A program made the translations under genes and the position numbers. Positions 22,601 through 25,273 of a stretch of DNA of 25,483 bases are shown here, piece by piece; positions within the stretch are counted from its first letter, which is position 1; every line of letters starts with the position of its first letter. The notes below the pieces were generated by a model. The model ran no database searches. It worked only from the letters and a program-made list of their open reading frames with translations, and was not told where the DNA came from. The stretch spans positions 43,573-69,055 of the forward strand of contig AVPN01000259.1 in the NCBI GenBank assembly GCA_000695325.1, read 5' to 3'. Origin of the DNA: Pleurobrachia bachei. Lineage: Eukaryota > Ctenophora > Tentaculata > Cydippida > Pleurobrachiidae.

Positions 22601-24260
22601 GACCCAATCATCCTCCATCTCATCTCTCCTCTCAACTACCACTAACATCAACTCAAGGCAGATTGCCAAGATAAAGAGTACCGCCAAATCTAAGATAGAC
22701 ACGGGGAGAAGGACCCCCCTGAAGGCTACCCCAGCAGCTAGCCCGGCCTTCTCAGAATCACTTCTCTCCATGAGCCCAGCAGGTCACTCTGATGCCCCGA
22801 GCTCTCCCTTCTCCTCCGATGTGTTCACCTCACCCCACCCTCCAAGCCCCGGTGGGGGGTCTCGCTTTGCACCTAGCCCAGTTTACTCCTTCGACGATAT
22901 GATAGCGACTGATTCGTTGTTTTCCTATGGTGACGGTAAGGAATCACCCACGCTACTTGAGTCTGAGATTACGATGAGAGAAGGTTCCCCAATAGAGTTT
23001 AGACCGGGATCAGTAGCGTCAACAGGTGAAATGAGAACGGAGGTAGTGATAACAGAATTTGCAGTAGAGGAGTTGAAAATTGACGTTTTGGGGGAGCTAG
23101 AAACTGAAGAATTGGAGGAGTTGGGCACTGAAATGTTGGAGGAGTCTGAAGTATTGGGAGACTTTGAAGTTGTTAGAGATTCTGAAGTTGCCGAAGATTC
23201 GGAAAATGATGATGATATTGATGATGCTGATAATGATGAAGATGAAGACGATGTTCCATTACCAGAACCAAGAAAAGAAGAACTACCATCTGACTTTAGA
23301 CCCCCTTCATCATCCACCCAACATCATGACATCACTATGACGTCATCAACTCATGACGTCACAAGGAGAGGATCCCCAGTTATCTTTACCTCTCCATGTC
23401 CATCTCCAGTGGGCAGGCCAGGCTCCCCTGGTCTGATAATGGGACGGGGCCACGGTAAACCCCTCATGGGGTTGGTGGTAAATGATGGGTTGGGAGCCAT
23501 GCGGGGGTCCAGTGAGGAGACGGAGGACAGACATACAGACACACAGACAGCTACTGAGGACGAACAGACAGACGTACAGACAGAAGGTACTCAGACAGAT
23601 CAGATTTCCCTAACACAAGTTTTAAAACTATTATATTTCTCTAAAACCCCTCCCTCACTTTTATACCCGATAAATCTCCCGATTACTTATGACTAACAAC
23701 TGACCCCGATTACCACTAACCTAACCTGTGTTTTTCAGGCGGTGGAAGTGTTAGATATTCAACTGGCACCAAAATGGGCAGCAGCGGAGGTTCCTCCAAA
23801 GTTAGCGGTGGTGGCCGATCCTCACCTAGCGGAGGGTACAGCAAGGGAGTGAGTTACTCAAGCGGAGGTGGATTCGGAAACGGAAGCAGTGGATTCTCCT
23901 CCTCCAAGGGTGGTAGCAGTGGTGGATTTAGTGGATCTGCCAGCGGTGGATTTAGTGGATCTGCCAGTGGCGGGTTTAGCTCTCACGGTGGGTCTGCCAG
24001 CAGTGGAGGATTTAGTAAGGGTGGATCAGCAAGTGGTGGATTTAGTAAGGGTGGATCTGGATATAGTAAGGTTGGAAGTAAAGGGTATTCCAAGGGAGGC
24101 AGCAGCAGCCGCAGTGAGTATATAATTTAAATATTCTCGGAGTCTGCCGTTTCAGTTGTTTCATATTTTTTGAGTTCGGCCATTTTCACGATTAATAGTT
24201 TTCACGATTTTGTGTTTAACAACTTCTCGTTCCTCAGAAATGGGATCCATGAGGCATTAG
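1533..24260 (+). CDS. large modular, mostly disordered protein (about 24 exons; family not recognised)
   Basis: Model from splice sites and phase: 1533-1583, 6130-6388, 7432-7521, 7738-7930, 8125-8230, 10333-10431, 10600-10703, 11009-11108, 11725-11961, 12061-12261, 12468-12614, 12875-12982, 13086-13847, 13961-14104, 14198-14347, 14617-14719, 16642-16760, 16889-17037, 17172-17326, 17482-17550, 17701-18225, 18412-23586, 23739-24113, 24238-24260. The exons total 9,444 nt, divisible by three, giving about 3,147 residues. Every listed junction keeps phase; most have GTAAG/GTATG-type donors and pyrimidine-rich acceptors. Visible content: acidic/Thr modules, Lys-rich plus poly-Ser modules, Pro-Ala runs, two CxxC exons, SP/TP-rich tracts, a 36-unit heptapeptide array, KSKIDTG-like repeats and a Gly-Ser tail. 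No signal peptide or membrane segment was seen. A cytoskeletal scaffold is a guess from composition. Weak points are the intron at 18226-18411, skipping of the duplicated block 14877-16484, and weak donors at 12983 and 13848. Confidence 0.7.
1605..1690. repeat. GA microsatellite in intron 1
   Basis: A run of GAGAGA with interruptions, about 20 bases after the exon 1 donor. It produces spurious Ser/Leu open frames on the minus strand. Confidence 0.9.
2424..2497 (-). tRNA. tRNA-Met (CAT), elongator type, copy A1
   Basis: The minus-strand transcript starts GCCTTCTTGGCTCAG. It has a 7-bp acceptor stem (one G-U), anticodon loop CTCATAA, T-loop GTTCGAGCC and discriminator A, 74 nt in all. A TTTT terminator follows, seen as AAAA upstream on the plus strand. 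An initiator tRNA would begin differently (AGCAGAGTGG type), so this is the elongator form. It lies antisense in intron 1 of the large gene. Confidence 0.95.
2519..2570. repeat. imperfect hairpin between tRNA genes (repeated at 4759-4810)
   Basis: CTAGTTCTGTA and GTTTGA on the left pair with TCAAAC and TACAGAACTAG on the right around a TT centre. The left arm has a 6-base internal insertion. It is conserved in both copies of the duplication, and may be spacer structure or a relic. Function unknown. Confidence 0.6.
2732..2805 (-). tRNA. tRNA-Met (CAT), copy A2
   Basis: Same 74-nt sequence as the gene at 2424-2497. A TTTT terminator lies just past the 3' end (plus strand CCAAAATTA). The plus-strand sequence TTTTATAC at 2831-2838 reads GTATAAAA on the transcribed strand, about 26-33 bases upstream of the tRNA 5' end, a possible TFIIIB/TBP element. 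The palindrome CCGCAATTGCGG lies between the two. Confidence 0.95.
3023..3072. other. 50-base block that is the unreversed complement of 5263-5312
   Basis: Flanks on both sides align directly with copy B at offset 2240. Inside, all 50 positions pair as C-G or A-T in the same left-to-right order; for example CCATAGGTTC here faces GGTATCCAAG in copy B. This is not an inversion, which would give the reverse complement. Nothing in the block tells which copy is original. It lies in the spacer between tRNA-Met and tRNA-Thr. Confidence 0.95.
3161..3234 (-). tRNA. tRNA-Thr (AGT), copy A
   Basis: The transcript begins GGCTCCATGGCTTAGTTGG. It has a perfect 7-bp acceptor stem, anticodon loop CTAGTAA, T-loop GGTTCGAATC and discriminator T, 74 nt in all, and closely resembles animal tRNA-Thr(AGT). 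TTTT follows directly. A TATATAT element lies about 25-32 bases upstream of its 5' end (plus strand 3259-3266). Confidence 0.95.
3571..3860 (+). repeat. 40-bp minisatellite of 3' splice-site-like units, copy A
   Basis: Seven near-identical units end in CGCCCCCAGGAAC, at about 3600, 3640, 3680, 3720, 3760, 3800 and 3840. Each unit contains CCCTAAC (a good branch-point match), a C/T tract and CAG|G. Degenerate units flank the array, at about 3551 before it and 3875, 3915 and 3995 after it. The last members carry GAAGT(T/C)ATCA, the start of exon 2. Confidence 0.9.
4278..4349 (-). tRNA. tRNA-Thr (CGT)
   Basis: The transcript begins GCCACCGTAGCTCAGTGG. It has a perfect 7-bp acceptor stem, anticodon loop CTCGTAA, T-loop GTTCGAAC and discriminator T, 72 nt in all, followed by a TTTT run. 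TATATAAA lies about 27-34 bases upstream of the 5' end (plus strand about 4376-4382). The upstream segment, including the first tRNA bases and the TATA element, is repeated at about 4388-4432. In copy A only this flank and a few terminal tRNA bases remain (about 2129-2180), so the gene was lost there or gained in copy B. Confidence 0.92.
4664..4737 (-). tRNA. tRNA-Met (CAT), copy B1
   Basis: Identical to the gene at 2424-2497 at offset 2240, with the same TTTT terminator and downstream hairpin. Confidence 0.95.
4972..5045 (-). tRNA. tRNA-Met (CAT), copy B2
   Basis: Identical to the gene at 2732-2805 at offset 2240, with the same upstream TATAAAA element (plus strand 5071-5078) and TTTT terminator. 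Confidence 0.95.
5263..5312. other. 50-base block that is the unreversed complement of 3023-3072
   Basis: Partner of the block in copy A. The boundaries are sharp: base 5262 equals 3022 and base 5313 equals 3073, while all 50 positions between are complementary in parallel order. Confidence 0.95.
5401..5474 (-). tRNA. tRNA-Thr (AGT), copy B
   Basis: Same as the gene at 3161-3234 at offset 2240, with a TTTT terminator. The upstream element is TATATTTC-like here rather than TATATAT. Confidence 0.95.
5800..6129 (+). repeat. 3' splice-site-like units before exon 2, copy B
   Basis: Three 40-bp units end in GCCCCCAGGAACC (about 5840, 5880, 5920). Units ending CTGCAGGAAGT follow near 5965 and 6003, then ACCACCAGGAAC near 6083, and finally the CACCAG that precedes exon 2. 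The unit near 6003 starts like exon 2 but reaches an in-frame TGA within about 45 bases, so it looks like a duplicated pseudo-exon head. Confidence 0.85.
6130..6388 (+). CDS. exon 2 of the large gene
   Basis: The acceptor CCTCACCAG opens phase 0 with E-V-I, six Thr and G-G-G-R-S. A charged Arg/Glu/Ser stretch follows, then H-S-P-S-P, M-Y-M-G-G-P and R-S-P-S-P. It ends in phase 1 at G|GTAAGTGA, a near-ideal donor. The SPSP motifs suggest proline-directed phosphorylation. Without splicing, the frame closes eight bases into the intron, supporting the donor. Confidence 0.85.
6389..7431 (+). other. intron 2, about 1.04 kb
   Basis: No coding exon, RNA gene or transposon recognised. The small frames have no coding character. 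The stretch at about 7040-7120, rich in GC compared with its surroundings, stands out but matches nothing I know. Confidence 0.6.
7432..8230 (+). CDS. exons 3-5: Lys-rich / poly-Ser modules
   Basis: Exon 3 (7432-7521, phase 1 to 1) encodes E-A-T-V-V-I-T-T-T, a run of Lys/Arg (KKKRKKKRSRR) and C-S-S-R. Exon 4 (7738-7930, 1 to 2) has two copies of Y-D-P-E-V-V-P, each followed closely by R-x-M-C, then KKKRSKK and a run of Ser. Exon 5 (8125-8230, 2 to 0) continues the Ser run across the intron, then S-E-S-D-Y-C-H-G-Y and ends N-F-Q|GTATAC. The Lys blocks could be nuclear-localisation or acidic-polymer-binding segments; that is inference. A second AG at 8067 resembles the exon 5 start but gives no better frame. 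Confidence 0.8.
8680..9936 (+). CDS. nested ORF or alternative last exon: Asn/Gln/Gly-rich repeat protein
   Basis: The first ATG is at 8680, giving 418 residues to the stop. An alternative acceptor, GATGCTTCAG|GGA, would open at 8707 in phase 0, matching the phase of exon 5, so it could be an alternative terminal exon. Residues about 30-110 are Asn/Gly-rich with repeated D/N-R-Q-N-T-G-S-Y-H. Residues about 205-330 are a 10-residue repeat (QxRYQPANQR). The tail is R-rich, then Ser- and Asp-rich. AATAAA follows at 10231. No known domain seen. The repeat is also open in other frames, so part of the length could be fortuitous, but the non-repeat ends have steady composition. Confidence 0.55.
   Translation: MRHRDPMLQGNYPTKTYDPVNKEWVSFDGSSSAVNYGNDRQNTGSYHGNNRQNTGSYHSNNRQNGNGGGRFGGNRGVNTGNQNKYGRDGGNSGGIDGGVRLNDNNLNSAGKMDAFGSRVISIEGCDSRGNKPNGYWSRGNRNGNQGNTNGNQGGSTGLTIIPSNGYPTPSGSSLYSTAAVQPATQVQNSGGGLPNNSISFRPASQKSQPRYQPANQRQPRYQPANQRQGRYQPANQRQSRYQPANQRQGRYQPANQRQGTYQPANQRQPRYQPANQRQGRYQPANQRQSRYQPANQRQGRYQPANQRQGTYQPANQRQPRYQPVNKRQLRGRRSRRPAARGPIPNGSSLVRCDTPSSSSSSDDSKPSNHDNHDDTTKPDNEDAPNGDDAPTNDGDTSSPVRSNNFNICHVHSDSSKSF
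8813..8859. promoter_or_regulatory. two perfect X-box-like motifs inside the nested ORF
   Basis: GTTACCATGGTAAC (8813-8826) and GTTACCATAGCAAC (8846-8859) both fit the RFX consensus GTNRCC-N(0-3)-RGYAAC. They are also codons of the repeat, so binding is unproven. Confidence 0.4.
9301..9660 (+). repeat. 30-bp coding minisatellite (QxRYQPANQR)
   Basis: Twelve tandem 30-bp units. The variable residue after Q follows P, G, S, G, T, P, G, S, G, T, P, so there is a higher-order unit of five repeats (150 bp), indicating a block-wise expansion. The last unit has diverged (PVNKR). Confidence 0.9.
10231..10236 (+). terminator. AATAAA poly(A) signal after the nested ORF
   Basis: Lies 295 bases past the stop at 9936 and upstream of exon 6, as expected if the nested ORF is a terminal exon. 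Confidence 0.45.
10266..10279. promoter_or_regulatory. X-box-like palindrome
   Basis: GTTGCCATGGTAAC matches the RFX consensus. A near copy (GATGCCATGGTAAC) follows about 36 bases later. Confidence 0.4.
10333..10431 (+). CDS. exon 6: Pro-Ala module
   Basis: Phase 0 to 0, acceptor TTCTCCAG, donor AAG|GTAAAC. Encodes V-V-A-P-Q-M-V-Q-G, a P-A-P-A run and I-R-R-I-I-R-K. The same pattern, a P-A run followed by R-I-V-H-K-K, recurs in exon 9, suggesting an internal module duplication. Confidence 0.85.
10600..10703 (+). CDS. exon 7: Lys-rich / poly-Ser module
   Basis: Phase 0 to 2. The acceptor CCCCTCTCAG is strong; the donor is ACAG|GTATGG. KKSKKPKKKRP, then a Pro-rich linker, a run of eight Ser, and E-S-S-Y-M-T-T-D-D. 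Parallels exons 4-5 and 9. Confidence 0.85.
10881..11005. repeat. 21-bp minisatellite of X-box-like palindromes, abutting exon 8
   Basis: Six units of the type TGTAACCATGGTAACCCCAA. The sixth runs directly into the acceptor ACTTTCAG of exon 8. Each contains GTAACCATGGTAAC or ATAACCATGGTAAC. The array is also open in the frame of exon 8, starting from an ATG at 10839. Confidence 0.9.
11009..11108 (+). CDS. exon 8
   Basis: Phase 2 to 0, donor AAG|GTAATC. Encodes S-E-I-N-Q-D-A-P-D-F, then G-R-A-L-E-R-V-A-Q-S-V-I-V-H-Y-V-E-Q-K, one of the few segments that looks like an amphipathic helix. Because the upstream minisatellite is open in the same frame, a longer exon beginning near 10839 cannot be excluded. 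Confidence 0.75.
11187..11570 (+). CDS. possible alternative terminal exon
   Basis: An acceptor-like TGTGACTAG precedes a phase-0 opening M-L-G-V-E-L-P-Q-E-Y-I-A-K, which would follow the phase-0 end of exon 8. The frame stays open with a Cys cluster (C-L-C-C-C) and stops at 11570. A weak internal donor (AAAA|GTAAAG) leads to no in-phase acceptor that I can find. It may be a rare exon or just an intronic open frame; exon 8 splices cleanly to 11725 without it. Confidence 0.25.
   Translation: MLGVELPQEYIAKSKGILDSILVGYCLCCCTEQYKILSVLALNVTSVMGREGVLKFVLRFNTFFFKQSKLFSRAFYYVSTRFLYQLQNTIYFLSYQPSALRAGSNQPPSNALTELTLLASPCPRSPL
11243..11263. repeat. perfect 21-nt palindrome
   Basis: CAGTATCCTA (11243-11252), one G, then TAGGATACTG (11254-11263). 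Confidence 0.9.
11725..11961 (+). CDS. exon 9: Lys-rich / poly-Pro / poly-Ser / acidic module
   Basis: Phase 0 to 0, acceptor CTCCCGCAG, donor AAG|GTATGG. PKIKKKKPKKVKKPKK is followed by five Pro, nine Ser, E-E-E-I-E-E-I-I, a P-A repeat, P-I-I-L-A-A-P and R-Q-R-I-V-H-K-K-S. Ser followed by Glu favours CK2-type phosphorylation (inference). Confidence 0.85.
11990..12032. repeat. 43-nt palindrome, 21-bp arms and 1-nt centre
   Basis: The arm at 11990-12010 begins CCTACAACTCTGG and is perfectly reverse-complementary to 12012-12032, around T12011. It starts 28 bases after the exon 9 donor, inside a 99-base intron, so it would form a long hairpin in the pre-mRNA. Confidence 0.95.
12061..12261 (+). 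CDS. exon 10
   Basis: Phase 0 to 0, acceptor GATCAACAG, donor CAG|GTAACG. Sixty-seven residues, less repetitive than its neighbours: two P-I-M-T motifs (P-P-P-I-M-T-H and V-P-I-M-T-A-H), then Q-W-N-Q-S-Q-N-N-N-W-Q-M-I-M. Domain not recognised. Confidence 0.85.
12266..12455. repeat. CCATGG-rich intronic repeat
   Basis: Repeated GGTTACCATGGTTACCAT separated by GAAGTTTCAAT, with a period near 29 bases. It starts right after the exon 10 donor and stops just before the exon 11 acceptor. Its half-sites resemble X-box half-sites. Confidence 0.85.
12468..12614 (+). CDS. exon 11
   Basis: Phase 0 to 0, acceptor CAACCCCCAG, ideal donor AAG|GTAAGTG. Gln/Thr-rich (T-Q-V-Q-Q-T-A-S-Y-P-Q, with Y-P-Q repeated), then T-T, eight Ser, D-S-D-S-P-V-T-R-T-T-V-T-K. 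Confidence 0.85.
12875..12982 (+). CDS. exon 12: three-cysteine segment
   Basis: Phase 0 to 0. Strong acceptor (T-rich tract, TTTCCAG) but weak donor AAG|GTTTTT. Thirty-six residues with three Cys (S-Q-C, P-Q-C-N, G-A-C-N) and no Lys/Ser run. Possibly disulfide- or metal-linked; nothing more can be said. Confidence 0.7.
13086..13847 (+). CDS. exon 13: Arg/Ser-rich with an internal W-containing repeat
   Basis: Phase 0 to 0. The acceptor GACTCCAG joins ...N-D-K to F-S-S-N-H-T; the donor AAACAG|GTTATA is weak but is followed at 13961 by an in-phase exon. There are many R-R-x-S-S, R-G-R and S-P motifs. Two copies of a ~37-residue unit occur: S-P-V-E-H-W-L-S-A...R-Y-S-V-S-P-S-R-N-K-S-W-R-K-G, and C-P-L-E-N-W-Y-N-A...R-Y-R-V-S-P-S-R-N-K-S-W-R-K-G, each followed by a Lys/Arg tail. 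Most of this exon recurs at 14883-15612. Confidence 0.85.
13687..13736 (+). other. 50-base block whose unreversed complement lies at 15452-15501
   Basis: This copy encodes R-N-K-S-W-R-K-G-G-K-K and an Arg run, matching the internal repeat earlier in exon 13, so it is the original version. Confidence 0.95.
13961..14347 (+). CDS. exons 14-15: paired CxxC / F-E-K-L-x-G-E modules
   Basis: Exon 14 (13961-14104, phase 0 to 0, donor CAG|GTACAT) has F-L-C-N-S-C, a spacer, then P-K-F-E-K-L-T-G-E. Exon 15 (14198-14347, 0 to 0, donor CAT|GTAGGT) has P-I-C-T-R-C, a spacer, then P-R-F-E-K-L-F-G-E. The same order and the same phases point to an exon duplication. The four cysteines could bind one zinc ion. 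I do not know the domain. Confidence 0.8.
14617..14719 (+). CDS. exon 16
   Basis: Phase 0 to 1, acceptor CCCTCCAG, donor CAG|GTAACT. Pro/Gly/Ser-rich (F-N-S-P-G-S-P-R-L-P-G-G), then a Thr run and H-H-G-A-I-V-P. In phase, the natural next exon is 16642, not the duplicated one at 14877. Confidence 0.8.
14877..16484 (+). pseudogene. duplicated exons 13'-16', out of frame
   Basis: Copies at 14877-15612, 15726-15869, 15963-16112 and 16382-16484. Exon 16 ends in phase 1. Joined to the acceptor at 14877 it reads G-M-S-I-Q-P and meets a TGA at 14948-14950. Joining exon 16 to 15726 also shifts phase. The duplicated exons can be used only by leaving out exon 16 and exon 13', i.e. 14347 to 15726, which keeps phase 0 and would double the CxxC pair. 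Otherwise the block is skipped, or the duplication is not real. Confidence 0.65.
15452..15501 (+). other. 50-base block, unreversed complement of 13687-13736
   Basis: Base 15451 equals 13686 and base 15502 equals 13737; all 50 bases between are complementary in the same order. The block changes the Arg/Lys-rich segment into P-L-F-R-T-S-F-P-P-F-F and a Ser run. This copy is the altered one. Confidence 0.95.
16642..17550 (+). CDS. exons 17-20
   Basis: Exon 17 (16642-16760, phase 1 to 0, donor GAG|GTGAAA): S/T/P/R-rich, S-K-S-P-R-S-P-S-G. Exon 18 (16889-17037, 0 to 2): T-K-I-P-R-S-P-A-N-P and R-P-K-S-P-T-Q, then four Gly. Exon 19 (17172-17326, 2 to 1): K-P-T-Y-T-K-P-S-G-F-N-Y, then S-D-E-I-I-E-E-V-V-E-E-T-V-V-T-T-T, strikingly like the junction of exons 1 and 2. 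Exon 20 (17482-17550, 1 to 1): Gly/Ser/Lys-rich. SPR and SPxK motifs suggest proline-directed kinase sites. Confidence 0.8.
17701..18332 (+). CDS. exon 21: repeat and Lys-rich region, ends in a stop or splices on
   Basis: Acceptor ATCCACTCAG, phase 1. Three copies of S-K-Y-L-T-R-D-T-(M/I)-S-S, then an acidic/hydrophobic stretch and long Lys-rich runs with a repeated K-K-G-E-K-I-E-C. The frame ends at TAA 18330-18332, and the same frame re-opens immediately after it for 1,780 codons. A phase-1 donor G|GTTTCG at 18226 with an acceptor ACAG at 18411 would remove the stop in frame; the donor is weak and the acceptor lacks a pyrimidine tract. So there may be two isoforms, one ending here. Confidence 0.65.
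18412..23586 (+). CDS. giant exon 22: Ser/Thr/Pro-rich with tandem repeats
   Basis: Open from just after the TAA at 18332 to 23696; the first well-supported part is from 18412. In order: V-K-T-x-K-P-V-K repeats; Q-S-G-Q-x-E-K-S-A-D repeats; 36 heptapeptides CSPGDAS; two Q-R-Q-N-T-G-D-F motifs; long SP/TP-rich tracts; an acidic stretch; a Lys-rich stretch with five KSKIDTG-like repeats; S/P-rich; acidic D/E run; end. The donor GAA G|GTACTC at 23587 leaves phase 1, matching exon 23. Two further phase-1 donors exist upstream (22936 GTAAGG, 23455 GTAAAC). Composition suggests a phosphorylated disordered scaffold. Confidence 0.8.
18942..19700 (+). repeat. 21-bp coding minisatellite, 36 units (CSPGDAS)
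   Basis: From TCC at 18942 to TCC at 19698 is 756 bases, exactly 36 units of 21, with no length change. Only a few units differ, by one or a few bases, mainly near the ends. The array is open in more than one frame and on both strands, which creates three spurious long frames (311-352 codons). Confidence 0.95.
21840..22710 (+). CDS. five K-[SAP]-K-[IV]-D-T/S-G-like repeats (region of exon 22)
   Basis: Repeats at about 21846 (A-I-K-T-K-A-K-S-K-I-D-T-G), 22290 (S-V-K-S-K-I-D-T-G), 22449 (G-I-K-P-K-V-D-T-G), 22551 (S-V-K-A-K-V-D-S) and 22666 (A-K-I-K-S-T-A-K-S-K-I-D-T-G), in a basic, Ser/Pro-rich context with S-G-S-T/S-x-S-L spacers. The core V-K-S-K-I-G-S of tau/MAP2/MAP4 tubulin-binding repeats is similar; the P-G-G-G end is absent. 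Microtubule binding is a suggestion only. Confidence 0.5.
23739..24113 (+). CDS. exon 23: Gly/Ser-rich repeat tail
   Basis: Phase 1 to 1, strong acceptor TGTTTTTCAG, near-ideal donor A|GTGAGTAT. S-G-G-F-S-G-S-A, S-G-G-F-S-K-G-G and related repeats resemble low-complexity tails of keratins or FG-type proteins, in which aromatic residues alternate with Gly/Ser. Without splicing the frame closes a few codons past the donor. Confidence 0.85.
24238..24260 (+). CDS. exon 24: last coding exon
   Basis: Acceptor GTTCCTCAG. The phase-1 join gives K-M-G-S-M-R-H-stop (TAG 24258-24260). The 3' UTR follows. Confidence 0.7.
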
Positions 24261-24302
24261 ACGATGTAAGCTGATATAACGGACAGTGATGTATCTGGCA
24301 TG

Positions 24303-24316
24303 GTTACCACAGCAAC
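24303..24316. promoter_or_regulatory. X-box-like motif in the 3' UTR
   Basis: GTTACCACAGCAAC matches GTNRCC-N2-RGYAAC. Confidence 0.3.
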
Positions 24317-24390
24317 TGGATTCATGTTGCCGTAGGGATCGGGACAATTTGGGAGTTAATTAAGCTGTAGTGCAGTGACACCCAGACGAA

Positions 24391-24396
24391 AATAAA
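24391..24396 (+). terminator. AATAAA poly(A) signal of the large gene
   Basis: 131 bases after the stop. The stop codon of the converging minus-strand gene is at 24516, so the two 3' ends lie within about 120 bases of each other and may overlap. Confidence 0.7.
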
Positions 24397-24515
24397 ACTG
24401 TAGTTGGTTGATTATTAATAACGATGTTGGGGTAACATTTAAAGTTTGTGTTGTAGTTTTTGTTTTCGTTTCTAAGTTAACCAATCGAGTTATTGTTTTT
24501 GAGCCGATCCAAAAA

Positions 24516-24986
24516 TCAGATTCTCCGCCGTTTTTTCTGCTTTCGAATTCCTTCTTTCGACGCCGAAGTCACTGGGACGCATTTGGGTGTTTCTGTGGGT
24601 GCTCCCAGTAACGAAGGTGTTGGTATTTCCATAGCAACACCCTGTAACGAAGGTGTTTCTATACCAGAATCTTCAGATGATTTTCCAGTTTGGACCTGTT
24701 TCATTTCTGATTGCTGCCTAACTTGACGAGGTATCATGGACCTTGTAGATGAGAGGGAGGAAGTTAGAGTTCTAATTCTGTTCTTTGCCACATGATCTTC
24801 GGAGACGTGAGATGGCAGTACGGATATAGCTGCAGACAGTTGGTTTGATGAAGGAGCGACATTCTGGTTAGGCTTAGGACCGGCACAATTAGAGGTCTGC
24901 GGTAGAGCTGGTTTTGGATGCGAGAAGGGTTTACTAATGTTTCGATGCTTCTTTGGGTATGGCCGAATTGGCTGGGAAGGTTGGAG
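24516..24986 (-). CDS. RBM48-like protein, last exon
   Basis: Opens after the acceptor CCATTTCAG (minus strand) in phase 0 with L-Q-P-S-Q-P-I-R-P-Y-P-K-K-H-R and runs 156 codons to a stop, ending in the basic tail K-K-R-R-R-I. Pro/Ser/Gln-rich and probably disordered, with T-P-S-L repeats. It follows the exon at 25141-25273, which gives the identity. RBM48 partners ARMC7 and supports U12-type (minor) intron splicing; that role is known from the family, not seen here. No canonical AATAAA was found past the stop on this strand. Confidence 0.75.
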   Translation of the reverse strand, partial: LQPSQPIRPYPKKHRNISKPFSHPKPALPQTSNCAGPKPNQNVAPSSNQLSAAISVLPSHVSEDHVAKNRIRTLTSSLSSTRSMIPRQVRQQSEMKQVQTGKSSEDSGIETPSLQGVAMEIPTPSLLGAPTETPKCVPVTSASKEGIRKQKKRRRI

Positions 24987-25140
24987 CTGAAATGGAGAGA
25001 GATCGTTACTTTTACTAAAGAGAGAGCAAAAGAGAGATCGTTACATTAACTAAGGAGAGAGCAAAAGAGAGATAGTTACATCAACTAAAGAGAGAGCAAA
25101 AGAGAGATAACTACATTAACTAAGGTAAGAGAGATGTTAC
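24987..25140 (-). other. RBM48-like intron with a ~35-bp minisatellite
   Basis: 154 bases, GT-AG. About three copies of a GAGAGAGCAAAAGAGAGAT-containing unit with TTACATTAACTAA spacers (plus strand, about 25015-25130) fill most of it. Confidence 0.8.
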
Positions 25141-25273
25141 CATTTTGATAGCCCACTCTGCGTGTTTATCCATCTTCTCGCGACATTCTTGGACACTTTC
25201 CAATTCTGGAGCGTAAGTAATGTGAAGAGCATTCCCATAGAAGGAGTGATCGTCATACTTCCTTTTTATGTAC
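25141..25273 (-). CDS. RBM48-like protein, C-terminal part of the RRM domain
   Basis: Minus-strand exon from the acceptor CGCCTGCAG to the donor ATG|GTAACA. It reads K-R-K-Y-D-D-H-S-F-Y-G, then L-H-I-T-Y-A-P-E-L-E-S-V-Q-E-C-R-E-K-M. This matches the distinctive end of the RBM48 RNA-recognition motif (A-K-R-K-M-D-E-Q-S-F-F-G ... H-V-C-Y-A-P-E-F-E-T-V-E-E-T-R-K-K in the human protein, from memory). The 5' exons, with the RNP1 part and the start codon, lie beyond the right edge. Confidence 0.85.
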
